Assembly (NCBI RefSeq): GCF_018614615.1
Contig: NZ_JAGGOK010000029.1
Location: 154,638-218,637, forward strand
Direction of reading: 5' to 3'
DNA: 64,000 nucleotides
From: Streptomyces sp. ISL-100
Lineage (GTDB): Bacteria; Actinomycetota; Actinomycetes; Streptomycetales; Streptomycetaceae
In this document: positions 35,993 to 44,309 of the stretch, in pieces
Position numbering within the stretch: position 1 is the stretch's first letter
Layout of the letters: every line of letters starts with the position of its first letter
Notes under the pieces: model-generated
Told to the model about the DNA's origin: nothing
The model's input: the letters and a program-made list of their open reading frames with translations, nothing else
Databases searched by the model: none
Translations under genes and position numbers: made by a program

Positions 35993-38038
35993 GTGAAGGG
36001 GGTGGCGGTGATGGTCCGGTCGGCGGGGGCAGGGGGCCGCAGGCTGCCGCTGGTCGAGGGCGAGACTGCCCGTACCGCATGCGCACGCGCCTTGCTGCGC
36101 GGCGGCGTGGACGAGAAGACCGGCGAAGTCCTGTCCCCGGCCGCCTTGGCGGAGCGTGTGGGCTGGTGCGCCGAGTTGGTGTCGGGCATGGTATCCGCGC
36201 TGACCGCCGAGCACTGGAACGCCGTCGACGTGGACCGGCTGGCGTCCGGGGAGGACGCCGGGGGCCGGAAGCTGCCGTCGAACGCGTGGATGGCACTGCG
36301 CCGCCTGGGCTGGACGACCACTGCGCCCGAGGGCGTCAAGGTCAACGACCGGATTGTGCGGATGGCTCAGGAACAGGCCGGGCGCTCCCTGCGGTCGGCG
36401 AAGTGGCGCGCCGATGTGACCGCCGGGGTACTGGCCGTGTGGCCGGCAGATCCGGCCAAGCGCACGCCCGCCGAGTGGGATCAGGTCCGCGAGGCTGTGC
36501 CCGGGGGCCGTTTCCTGCCGTCGAGTGTGATCAAGTCCCGCACCCGTCAAGCGGTCGCCTTCGCCCGCAGGCACGGGCGGCTTCCGGCTGATGTGTTCGA
36601 GATGGAGCCCGCGCCCCGCGTGGCGCGGATGCTGCTGCTGTCCGCGTGCGACGGGCAGCAGGCCACCGTCGAACGCACCGACGAGCCAGGCCGGGCGCTG
36701 CTTCGGCTGCAACTGCCGACCCGTCCCGACCCGCGCACGTACGCGGACTGGACGTGGGTGGCCTGCCCGATCTCGCTGCCGCCGACGATCCCGACCGGCG
36801 CGGTCCTGCACCTGCCCACCCTGCGTGTGTCCGGTGGCCGGGTGCGCGCCGATCTCGCCTACACCCACGCCGTCCCCAAGACCGCCCGCACCGGGCACAC
36901 GATTGCGCTCGGCGTGGACTGGGGCCTCAACACGCTGCTGTCCGCAGGTGCCGCCCGGCTCCACGATGACGGCCGTATCACCGCCCTCGGGCACGGCGCC
37001 CAGTTCCGGGCTTCCGGAGTGCTGGCCAAACAGCACCGACTCCGGCGGCTGTCCGAGCGCCTCCACGCCAAGGCCGACCACTACCAGCGACTCATCGACG
37101 GCCACGCACCCGATCCGGCCCTGGCCGACAAGCACGCGGTCCTGGTGGAAGAGATCCGCCGAGTGTCCGCCCGCCGCTCGAACCTCAACGACGCTCTCGC
37201 CTGGGCTGCCGCCCGCTGGGCCGTCGATCAGGCCATCGCCGCCGGGGCGAGCGTCATCTACCTCGAAGACCTGCGGTCGATGGAAGCCAAAGGCATGGGC
37301 CGCACGCACAACACCCGCATGTCCCAGACCGTGCGCGGGCAGATCGCCGACCGCATGCGCCACCTGGCCGCCGAGACCGGCATCGCCGTCGTCACCGTCC
37401 CGGCCCACAACACCTCCAAGCACTGCCCCCAGTGCCTCACCCCGCTCAGGCACCGCAAAGCCCCCAACCGCCCCACTGTCGCGGGCTGGAAGTGGGCCAT
37501 CTGCCCCGACCGTTACGGCTGCGGCTGGCAGGGCGACCGCGACCACGGGGCGTGGCGGCGTATCGCCGCACGCGGCCTGACCCACCAGACCAAGACCGTC
37601 ACCGACCGCGCCACCGGTGCCATGGTGATCCGCTCGGTGGTGGAGAAGCTCGAAGCCCGAGCGGTCATCAGGCCAGCACCGAAGACCAGCCGGGACCGGT
37701 CCAAGACCGGACCTACCCGGCGACACACAGCACGCCCCGCGCCCAGGCGACGCAGGGCACCCTCCCCCGCCGGCCCCTCGGGCCCGGCGGGCAAGCGTCC
37801 GGAGGGACACGCACCAACGGACCGGACCCGGCTGCCCCGCGCAGCCCACCGGCACCAGAGCATGACGACGATCAGCACACCCTCCCCCAGACTCCGTCCG
37901 GGGGGACCCCCATCCGGCCGACACCGGCCACGAGGAACAGCACTGGGCGCGGGCTTCCACCTGCACGCTCACACCACTCCTCCACGATGGGCAGAACCGG
38001 CGCCAGACACTACGTCTGACACGGGATCGCTTAGCTGA
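35993..38038 (+). CDS. Large solitary TnpB-like RuvC-domain protein
   Basis: A 681-residue protein of the TnpB/Cas12 ancestor group. RuvC-I is GVDWGLNTLL (Asp309), RuvC-II VIYLEDLRSME (Glu425), a zinc ribbon follows with CPQC and CPDRYGCGW cysteines (about residues 477-512), and RuvC-III is GDRDHGAW (Asp517), so the nuclease residues are present. The N-terminal 300 residues are longer than in ordinary TnpB. The last 120 residues are Pro/Arg-rich and unlike protein; that DNA could instead encode the guide (omega) RNA. No TnpA lies nearby and no CRISPR array was seen. Start: GTG 35993 or ATG 36011. Confidence 0.8.
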   Translation: MKGVAVMVRSAGAGGRRLPLVEGETARTACARALLRGGVDEKTGEVLSPAALAERVGWCAELVSGMVSALTAEHWNAVDVDRLASGEDAGGRKLPSNAWMALRRLGWTTTAPEGVKVNDRIVRMAQEQAGRSLRSAKWRADVTAGVLAVWPADPAKRTPAEWDQVREAVPGGRFLPSSVIKSRTRQAVAFARRHGRLPADVFEMEPAPRVARMLLLSACDGQQATVERTDEPGRALLRLQLPTRPDPRTYADWTWVACPISLPPTIPTGAVLHLPTLRVSGGRVRADLAYTHAVPKTARTGHTIALGVDWGLNTLLSAGAARLHDDGRITALGHGAQFRASGVLAKQHRLRRLSERLHAKADHYQRLIDGHAPDPALADKHAVLVEEIRRVSARRSNLNDALAWAAARWAVDQAIAAGASVIYLEDLRSMEAKGMGRTHNTRMSQTVRGQIADRMRHLAAETGIAVVTVPAHNTSKHCPQCLTPLRHRKAPNRPTVAGWKWAICPDRYGCGWQGDRDHGAWRRIAARGLTHQTKTVTDRATGAMVIRSVVEKLEARAVIRPAPKTSRDRSKTGPTRRHTARPAPRRRRAPSPAGPSGPAGKRPEGHAPTDRTRLPRAAHRHQSMTTISTPSPRLRPGGPPSGRHRPRGTALGAGFHLHAHTTPPRWAEPAPDTTSDTGSLS

Positions 38039-38144
38039 TTAGAGACGCTCCATCAACCGCCGCTGCCAGAGGGCTTCCCTGCCTCAAGGGGCTCGAGGAT
38101 CGGATGGACATCATGTCCTCCTCTGCGAACACGGGCTCGACGGT

Positions 38145-38447
38145 TCACGGGTCGGCACGGGGCGGCGAGGTGAGCCGCTGGGCGAAGCGACGCATACGGA
38201 CGGAGGCCAGCGAGGCGGGCGTACGCCGAGGGCTGCCCCGCAGCGAGGCCTTGATCAGCCGCAGCGTCTGCAGAGAGCCGCTGCACGCCCAGCAGCAAGC
38301 GACGTGCGCGGCCACCCGCATCCGGTGCACACCGCTGAGCTCCCCGTCCGCGTAGGCCTCCACAGCACCGCGCAGCCGCACATGCCGTACCTTCTCCCGG
38401 CACTCAGCCCACAACTGACGTGGCCCGGGGATGCGCTGCCTTTTCAT
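38145..38447 (-). CDS. Orphan zinc-finger (anti-sigma-like) protein
   Basis: A 100-residue basic protein with a zf-HC2-like motif: AVEAYADGELSG, then HVACCWAC (HxxxCxxC) and a following helix LQTLRLIKASLRG. Such ZAS domains hold ECF sigma factors. It lies divergent from the methyltransferase gene and 1 kb from an ECF sigma/anti-sigma pair that has a related domain. No membrane segment, so it would be a cytoplasmic sensor. Partner unknown. Confidence 0.7.
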   Translation of the reverse strand: MKRQRIPGPRQLWAECREKVRHVRLRGAVEAYADGELSGVHRMRVAAHVACCWACSGSLQTLRLIKASLRGSPRRTPASLASVRMRRFAQRLTSPPRADP

Positions 38448-38550
38448 GCACCGGGAACCCGGGACTCGACTCGACGCATTCCATGGAATGGCCGTGGCGA
38501 GACCCTAGGGTTCCCGGCAACCGCCCGCCGATTCAGGAGGAGCCGCCGAG

Positions 38551-39312
38551 TTGGACGAGAAAGAGTGGCGCCGCTATCTCTCCGCCTACCACGACGATCG
38601 TCCCGGCATCACCGAACGGTTCTTCGAGCGGGCCGATACCTCTCCGCACGCCTGGCTGGCCGAGCCCCTGCGCGGGGCACCCGGCCCCGTGCTGGACCTG
38701 GCCTGCGGCACCGCACCCATGCGGCCGCTGCTCCCGGACGCCGACTGGGTGGGTGTCGACTCCTCGTCGGGGGAACTTGCCGCAGCCGCCCGGGCGGGCC
38801 GCGGTCCGCTCGTGCGCGCAAGCGCCGACGCCCTGCCCCTGACCTCTGGAAGTGTCGGCGCGGTCTGCGCGTCGATGTGCCTGCCGGTGCTCACTCCGCT
38901 GCCACGGGTGCTGGGCGAGATTACGCGGGTGCTACGACCCGGCGGCCTGCTCGCTGCCCTCGTCCCGGCCCGCCTCGGGTTCGACCCAGCCGGGCTGTTG
39001 GGCTGGACCCGGGTCATGCGCACGCTCGCCGCGGTGCATCAGCCCTGGCCCAACCCTCAGGCGCGGGACTCTGTTGCCAAGGTGCTGCGGCCGGCCAGAT
39101 TCAGGGTGCGGTCCGACGAGCGCCGGGTCTTCACTCTCGTACTGGAGACGTCCGAGGACGTGGCCGTCCTGGTCGATGGTCTCTATCTGCCCGGCCTCGC
39201 CCCCGAACGCGCGGATGCCGCCAAGCGGGCGCTCGCCCATTGGGTACGCGGCGGAAAGACGCTGCCACTGCCGCTGCGCCGTGTCCTCGCGACTACCCGG
39301 GGACAGGAATGA
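38551..39312 (+). CDS. Class I SAM-dependent methyltransferase
   Basis: A 253-residue small-molecule methyltransferase: PVLDLACGTAPMRPLLP is the SAM site (the GxG is ACGTAP), DWVGVDSSSGELAAAAR follows, and LGEITRVLRPGGLLAALVP is motif post-I. TTG start preceded by AGGAGGAG. A sigma-factor gene follows on the same strand after about 165 bases. Substrate unknown. Confidence 0.82.
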   Translation: MDEKEWRRYLSAYHDDRPGITERFFERADTSPHAWLAEPLRGAPGPVLDLACGTAPMRPLLPDADWVGVDSSSGELAAAARAGRGPLVRASADALPLTSGSVGAVCASMCLPVLTPLPRVLGEITRVLRPGGLLAALVPARLGFDPAGLLGWTRVMRTLAAVHQPWPNPQARDSVAKVLRPARFRVRSDERRVFTLVLETSEDVAVLVDGLYLPGLAPERADAAKRALAHWVRGGKTLPLPLRRVLATTRGQE

Positions 39313-39478
39313 TCCCCGTACGGTCGTCTGCGTCTGCGGATCCCGGCCTGCCGCGCGCCCGCTCTCGACCACTGGCCGGTGATTGGCAGCGGCCGTTTCG
39401 GGTGCGCTGGCGGCGCGTGGCCCCACGCGTTACACCGGGGGATGGAATATACCCGTCCCGACGAGGGGTTTCTGCTGT

Positions 39479-40048
39479 GTGGAAGACGAAGTGACAGCGC
39501 CGCCAGACCCGGCGGACCCTCGGGGCAAGGCGTTCGCTGCCTACGTGCTGCCCGAGGTGGAGGTGCTGCTGCGCGTGGCGATGACGCTGACCGCGCAGCC
39601 CGCCGACGCCGAAGACCTGGTGCAGGACACCCTGCTGCGCGCGTACCGGGCCATCGACCGCTTCGACGGGAAACACCCGCGCGCCTGGCTGCTGACGATC
39701 ATGCGGCGGGCCGAGATCAACCGGCACCGCCGCCGCCGTCCGCATCTTCTGGACGACCCGGACACCGACCTGGACCGGCTCAGCTCCACGGGCGCCAGCG
39801 GGTCGGCGGAAGAAGTTGTGGTGGGTGAAGCGTTCGACGAGGTGGTCGACGAGGCCCTGTGCGCGCTTCCGGACAAGCACCGGCAGGTGGTGCAGCTGGT
39901 GGACATCGACGGCCTCACCTACGCGGAGGCCGCCCACCTGCTGGACGTTCCGGAAGGCACCGTGATGAGCCGGCTGCACCGCGCGCGCAAACGGATAAGG
40001 GCCCAACTGGCCACGGCCGGGCTGGCACCGAAACGAGGTGTGATGTGA
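39479..40048 (+). CDS. ECF RNA polymerase sigma factor
   Basis: A 189-residue ECF sigma factor with region 2 (ADAEDLVQDTLLRAYRAIDR, then HPRAWLLTIMRRAEINRHRR) and region 4 (LPDKHRQVVQLVDIDGLTYA, then LDVPEGTVMSRLHRARKRIR). The linker contains a Ser/Gly stretch. The GTG at 39479 has GAGGGG upstream; a GTG four codons later is possible. Its stop overlaps the GTG of the zinc-finger anti-sigma gene, so the two are translated together. Confidence 0.9.
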   Translation: MEDEVTAPPDPADPRGKAFAAYVLPEVEVLLRVAMTLTAQPADAEDLVQDTLLRAYRAIDRFDGKHPRAWLLTIMRRAEINRHRRRRPHLLDDPDTDLDRLSSTGASGSAEEVVVGEAFDEVVDEALCALPDKHRQVVQLVDIDGLTYAEAAHLLDVPEGTVMSRLHRARKRIRAQLATAGLAPKRGVM

Positions 40049-40368
40049 AAAGGCGCCCATGGTGGCGACGTTCAGCGGCCGAGCGCAGGATGAACTGCAT
40101 GCAGGTCGCCCGCCTGCTGCAGTCCTACCTCGACGGCGAGACGGACGAGGTCACCGCACGCCGGGTCGCGGCGCATCTGAAGGACTGCCGTCGGTGCGGC
40201 CTTGAGGTGTCGGTCTACCGGGAGATCCACAACACGCTGGCCCGCCGGGTAGAACCGGACGCCGGGGCCGTGGAGCGGCTGCAAGCATTCGGTGAATCGC
40301 TCATGAGCGACCCGGCGGCCGGGAACGACGAGGGGGAAGATAACGCGCCACCCCCGGCGGGCGCCTGA
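40045..40368 (+). CDS. Zinc-finger anti-sigma factor
   Basis: A 107-residue cytoplasmic ZAS protein: MNCMQVARLLQSYLDGETDE, then HLKDCRRCGLEV giving the HxxxCxxC zinc site, then a helical segment and an acidic Pro-rich tail. It overlaps the ECF sigma gene (GTGA) and is its expected inhibitor, releasing it on redox or metal stress. Resembles the orphan zinc-finger protein at 38.1 kb. Confidence 0.85.
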   Translation: MKRRPWWRRSAAERRMNCMQVARLLQSYLDGETDEVTARRVAAHLKDCRRCGLEVSVYREIHNTLARRVEPDAGAVERLQAFGESLMSDPAAGNDEGEDNAPPPAGA

Positions 40369-40603
40369 GAAGGCCCTGGGGCAGGGAACCTGGTGACTCG
40401 GGCACCTTGCATGCACGGTCATCCGGAAGGCCGTCGACATCGGGCACCGCGCTGTACGACGAGGCAACCGCATACCCTCACCTCATGGGAGGAACCGGCG
40501 AAACGGGTCTCGGCAGGTGACGAAAGTCGCCCGCAGAGGCCCGTTTTGCGTTGCCCGGCTCAGCTGAGGTCTCGGCAGGGGCCTGCGGGTCAGTACGTAC
40601 GCG

Positions 40604-40653
40604 GCAGGGCCCTCCCCGTGGCATCAGTCACCGGGAGGGCCCTGCTGTTTTGT
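40604..40653 (+). terminator. Strong hairpin terminator
   Basis: A perfect 13-bp stem GCAGGGCCCTCCC/GGGAGGGCCCTGC with a 16-base loop, followed by TGTTTTGTT. It would end transcription from the sigma/anti-sigma unit. Confidence 0.8.
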
Positions 40654-40687
40654 TGATCTTCCGGCGGTTGGAGAAGGTCCGGGCTTG

Positions 40688-41050
40688 TCAGCCGGCCGGG
40701 GCCAGGTACCCGGTGGGAGTCCAGGTGCCGAGTGGCTTGGTTTTACGTCTGTGGTGTGTGCGCCTGCGGGGGCGCTCACCGTTGAGGGCGAGCGTCTCCA
40801 CCCAGTTTTTGATCTTCCGGCGGTTGGCGTGGGCGAGCTGGAAGACGAGCAGGACGGTCTGGGCAGCGATGCCTCGGATACGGCGGGAGCCTGAGGCTTC
40901 GATGGATTCCGCGAGGGCGTTCTTCGCGTAGCCGTTGTAGCCCTCGACGCTGTTGCGGAGGCGGAAGTAGACCTTCTGCCATTGCTCGTCGCCGTACTCC
41001 AGGGCCTGCCAGTGCTTGGCACCGGCTTCGGGGGCCAGGGTGAGGCTGCG
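40688..41050 (-). pseudogene. C-terminal transposase remnant
   Basis: The minus strand reads QRSLTLAPEAGAKHWQALEY, then WQKVYFRLRNSVEGYNGYAK, NALAESIEASGSRRIRGIAA and QTVLLVFQLAHANRRKIKNW, ending at a TGA. This is the C-terminal part of a transposase-like protein common in streptomycete insertion elements; the catalytic N-terminal part is absent. It abuts the prfC fragment, so the junction near 41050 marks an old insertion or deletion. Confidence 0.55.
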
Positions 41051-41052
41051 CT

Positions 41053-41426
41053 GAGCAATTCAGGCGTGGCATCGCCCAGTTGGGCGAAGCGGGTGTTGTG
41101 CAGGTCTTGGTGTCCGAGGTGCGCGGTGACCAGGTGCCGGTGTCGGCCGTCGTGGGGCCGATGCAGTTCGATGTCGTCTCCGCGTGCATGGACGGCGAGT
41201 TCACCGCCCCCGTACGGCTGGAGATGCTGCCGTACCACCTGGCCCGAAGCACCGACGCGGCCGGTGCGGAGGCACTCAACCGCTCCCGGCTCTCCAGGGC
41301 GAGGCTCTGACCAGGGTCCGCGACAAGGCCCAGCTCGCCCACTTCCCGGACCGCTGGCAGGTCAACTCCTTCGAACGTGAATTCCCTGACGCCCTTCTTG
41401 CCCCTCTCCTCGCCGCACACGAGTAA
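41053..41426 (+). pseudogene. prfC: C-terminal fragment of peptide chain release factor 3, frameshifted
   Basis: One frame reads EQFRRGIAQLGEAGVVQVLV, VVGPMQFDVVSACMDGEFTA and PVRLEMLPYHLARSTDAAGA, the C-terminal domain of RF3. After about 41300 the match continues in another frame as AHFPDRWQVNSFEREFPDAL then LAPLLAAHE and a stop. The GTPase and middle domains are missing. An intact prfC elsewhere in the genome is expected. Confidence 0.75.
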
Positions 41427-41827
41427 GCCCCGACCTGGGACGCCTCTTTCTGGACCCGGGTGGAGCCGCCTGGACGAGGCGTGGCAGCTTGTCCGTCAGT
41501 AGCCGCACAACTTCACCTTGTGGCAGGGTTGCGAGGTGCGGTTCGGCGGCCAGGAGGCTCGGTCTGTCGTCTCGGGCCTCCCGGGATCGGTCGCCCCCCG
41601 GGCATTGCGGTACTGCGGCTCCGCGACCATGCGCTGCGTAAAGCGCAAGTAAAGTGCCTGGTAGGGTCCATGTCGTGAGGGCCGTCACTCCCTCGCCGAG
41701 CATCGGTGAGGCGTTTCCTCAAGCGCCCGTTCCTACTGTCTGGGCCCTCCGCGACCATCGCATCTAAACGGCTTGCGAAGCGAAATCTACTGAAGCATCC
41801 CTACTGTTACGCGAAAGTAGAGATTTC
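41427..41827. other. Intergenic stretch without a recognisable gene
   Basis: About 400 bases between the prfC fragment and the acyltransferase. No frame with a known domain. The last 80 bases are richer in A and T and probably hold the promoter of the acyltransferase. Confidence 0.4.
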
Positions 41828-43099
41828 TTGAACGACGTGCCTCAGTCCGACGGATTCGGTCTCAAACTCGGCAAGGCTGCGGTCGGCGGCCCGGCGGTGG
41901 CGGAGTCGGCGCTCCGGCGCAACGAGCCCCAAGCGGACGTGTCGTCCTCGGCCGCCGTGGCCGTACAGCAGCCGCCGCAGCCGCGAAGAGGGCAGCCGGC
42001 TGCGGCCGGTAAACGGGATGCGTTCTTCGACAACGCGAAGTACCTGCTGATCGTGCTGGTGGCCGTGGCGCACTCCTGGGAGGCGCTGGAGGGCAGCCGC
42101 GCCACCAAGGCCCTCTACATCTTCATCTACACGTTCCACATGCCGGCCTTCATCGTCATCTCCGGTTATCTCTCGCGCAGTTTCGCCGCCCGTCCCCACC
42201 AGATCAAACGTCTGGTGACCGGCATCGCCGTGCCATACGTCGTCTTCGAGGTGGCGTACTCGCTGTTCAAGCGGTACGTCGATGACGCACCCGATCACGC
42301 GATCAGCCTGCTGGACCCGTTCTTTCTCACCTGGTTCCTGGCCGCGCTGTTCATCTGGCGGCTGACGACTCCGGTGTGGCGCCTTCTGCGCCACCCGATG
42401 CCGGTAGTGCTCGGCCTCGCCGCGCTCGGGTCGGTCACCCCTGACGTGGGCGCCGACCTCAACCTTCAGCGGGTGTTGCAGTTCCTGCCGTTCTTTGTGC
42501 TGGGGCTGTGCCTCAAGCCCGAGCACTTGCAGATCGTGCGGCGCCGTGAGGTCCGGTTGCTGGCCGTGCCGCTCTTCGTCGGTGCCTTGCTGTTCGCGTA
42601 CTGGGCCGCGACCCGGATGAAGACCAGCTGGTTCTTCCGTACCAACAGCGCCCAGGAGCTCGACGGCCCGTGGTGGCTCGGCCCGGTCATGATCTTCGCG
42701 CTCTTCGGCTGTTCCCTGCTGCTGACGGCCGCTTTCTTGTCCTGGGTGCCTCGTCGGCACATGTGGTTCACGGTTCTCGGCGCGGGAACGATCTGCGGCT
42801 ATCTGCTCCACGGATTCGTGATCAAGGGAGCCAAGTACGTAGGGATCTTCGACACGTACACATGGCTGAGCGACCCCCTCGGCAAGGTCGCCGTCTCGCT
42901 GATGGCCGCGGTCGCCGTCACCCTGATGTGCACCCCGCCGGTGCGCCGGATCCTCCGGAGCGTGACCGAACCGGAGATGGCTTGGGCCTTCCGTCAGGAC
43001 GTGTCCGGGCGGACCGCCATCTGTCCTCCAGCCGGCTCCCCGGGGCGGTCACGAAGCGCCAGAGTTGCAGGCGATCGCCGCCCGTCCACCCTCACGTAG
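41828..43099 (+). CDS. Acyltransferase family 3 membrane protein
   Basis: A 423-residue integral membrane O-acyltransferase (Acyl_transf_3 type) with about ten helices between residues 65 and 375. The opening motif RDAFFDNAKYLLIVLVAVAH, with its His, and FTFHMPAFIVISGYL-like TFHMPAFIVISGYLSRSF are conserved; GAGTICGYLLHGFVIKG is near the end. Such enzymes acetylate sugars or cell-wall polymers. The TTG at 41828 is the longest start; GTG 41837 is possible. The 60-residue N-terminal and 45-residue C-terminal tails are cytoplasmic and low in complexity. Confidence 0.83.
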   Translation: MNDVPQSDGFGLKLGKAAVGGPAVAESALRRNEPQADVSSSAAVAVQQPPQPRRGQPAAAGKRDAFFDNAKYLLIVLVAVAHSWEALEGSRATKALYIFIYTFHMPAFIVISGYLSRSFAARPHQIKRLVTGIAVPYVVFEVAYSLFKRYVDDAPDHAISLLDPFFLTWFLAALFIWRLTTPVWRLLRHPMPVVLGLAALGSVTPDVGADLNLQRVLQFLPFFVLGLCLKPEHLQIVRRREVRLLAVPLFVGALLFAYWAATRMKTSWFFRTNSAQELDGPWWLGPVMIFALFGCSLLLTAAFLSWVPRRHMWFTVLGAGTICGYLLHGFVIKGAKYVGIFDTYTWLSDPLGKVAVSLMAAVAVTLMCTPPVRRILRSVTEPEMAWAFRQDVSGRTAICPPAGSPGRSRSARVAGDRRPSTLT

Positions 43100-43507
43100 G
43101 GCAACGGTATGCGGCTCGCTGTAGGCCGGCTGGTCCGTAAAGGCATGCGAAAAAAGGGCGGTTGTGCGTGCGGATCACGGGCGGCTTGGCCCACTACTCT
43201 ACTGTTTCGTTGCAGTAGTGCTGCTCGCCGACCATGCGGTGCCGACTCGCTGACGCGCACGCACAACACGGAGTGCACCGACCAGCGCGGCAAACCCGAG
43301 CGGGTGCGCACCTACCGGGCGGATGCGCTGACGGCGGCCTTTCCGCGCGGCCCCGCCGACGGCGGCACGTACAGCTGGATTCAGCAGCCGAGCGACGGCA
43401 CCCGGTGGTGTTACTGAAGCAGCCCTACGCCTTGGTGAGGCAGGAGGCTGTCCGGGCGCAGCGCAGAGCGTCGCCCGGAAGCGAGCACTCGCCTGTCGTG
43501 CACGTCG
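43100..43507. other. Intergenic stretch with an unexplained open tail
   Basis: A plus-strand frame ends NTECTDQRGKPERVRTYRAD ... WIQQPSDGTRWCY before a TAA-free stop at 43417. It looks protein-like but has no start or known domain and may be the end of a lost gene. Confidence 0.3.
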
Positions 43508-43909
43508 TCACCTCCGTGCCCCCAGCCTCCGGCGGAGCGTGCTGGCGAAGTCCTCGGCTGCCATCAGCTGCGCGCGCAGCGTCTCGCAGCGGGCGTCAGC
43601 GACCCTGCGGTAGGTGTCCAGGCGCTCGCGCAGCCGGTCCCGCTCTTCGCCCGTCGGAGGGTCGTCGACCGCGGCGATGCGGTCGGTGATCTCCAGCAGG
43701 TCGCGCATCTCCTCCAGGGAGAAGTCCAGCGGCTTCATCCTGCGGATCACCATCAGGCGATCGACGTCGGCCTCGGTGTAGAGGCGGAAGCCGCCCTTGC
43801 TGCGCGCGGAGGGGATGACGAGGCCGACTTCCTCGTAGTGCCGGATCGTGCGCAGCGACAAGCCCGTCCGCTCGGCCACCTCGCCGATCTGCATCTGCCG
43901 CTCAGTCAT
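43508..43909 (-). CDS. MerR-family regulator divergent from the SulP transporter
   Basis: A 133-residue MerR protein: QIGEVAERTGLSLRTIRHYE, then GLVIPSARSKGGFRLYTEAD, then a dimerisation coiled coil. The effector domain is short and has a single Cys (ADARCETL), so it is probably not a metal sensor. The ATG at 43909 has GGAG upstream. Similar MerR genes sit next to SulP genes in other actinomycetes, and this one likely regulates the transporter. Confidence 0.87.
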   Translation of the reverse strand: MTERQMQIGEVAERTGLSLRTIRHYEEVGLVIPSARSKGGFRLYTEADVDRLMVIRRMKPLDFSLEEMRDLLEITDRIAAVDDPPTGEERDRLRERLDTYRRVADARCETLRAQLMAAEDFASTLRRRLGARR

Positions 43910-43949
43910 TCTCCGTGCCTTCACCTTCTGCGTTCCGCCGGACTACGAA

Positions 43950-43960
43950 CACTTGAAGTG
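43950..43960. promoter_or_regulatory. Short palindrome in the MerR-SulP intergenic region
   Basis: CACTTGAAGTG is a perfect odd palindrome about 40 bases upstream of the merR-type ATG. MerR proteins bind dyads in their own promoters; this is a weak candidate. The rest of the 400-base intergenic region shows no gene. Confidence 0.25.
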
Positions 43961-44309
43961 CGCCAGCATACGTGTCTGGAATCACACGGTCCGAGGGCCT
44001 GTTTACCTGCATTTCACAAGCCACAACTCGCACTCTGCCCTCACGTCAGAGTAGACTCTTTGGTGAGGGCGCCCGCGCTGTGCAGGTGCGGCAAGGGCAG
44101 CCCCGCCAGAGGGGGCCCTGATCGGGCCCGTCTCCACCCGCAGACTTCCGGGCAATGATGCCCGATCGGCAGCCACAGCGGCTGCTCTTCCATCCGGCAG
44201 GGCCCCCATCGAGGCCGGGCCGCCGGGGATTCCGCCCCTCGGTGTGGAGTCGAGTACGACGCGTGGGCATCCAGCGGATGGGTGTGTGCGCCCGAACAGG
44301 AACGGTTGC

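Noticed and set aside
35993..38038. Cas12-type CRISPR effector
   Set aside because: No CRISPR array or cas1/cas2 was seen within the window; a TnpB-like protein is the more cautious call.
43109..43417. Hypothetical protein of 102 residues after the acyltransferase
   Set aside because: The C-terminal part looks protein-like but there is no start signal or domain; left as an unexplained tail.
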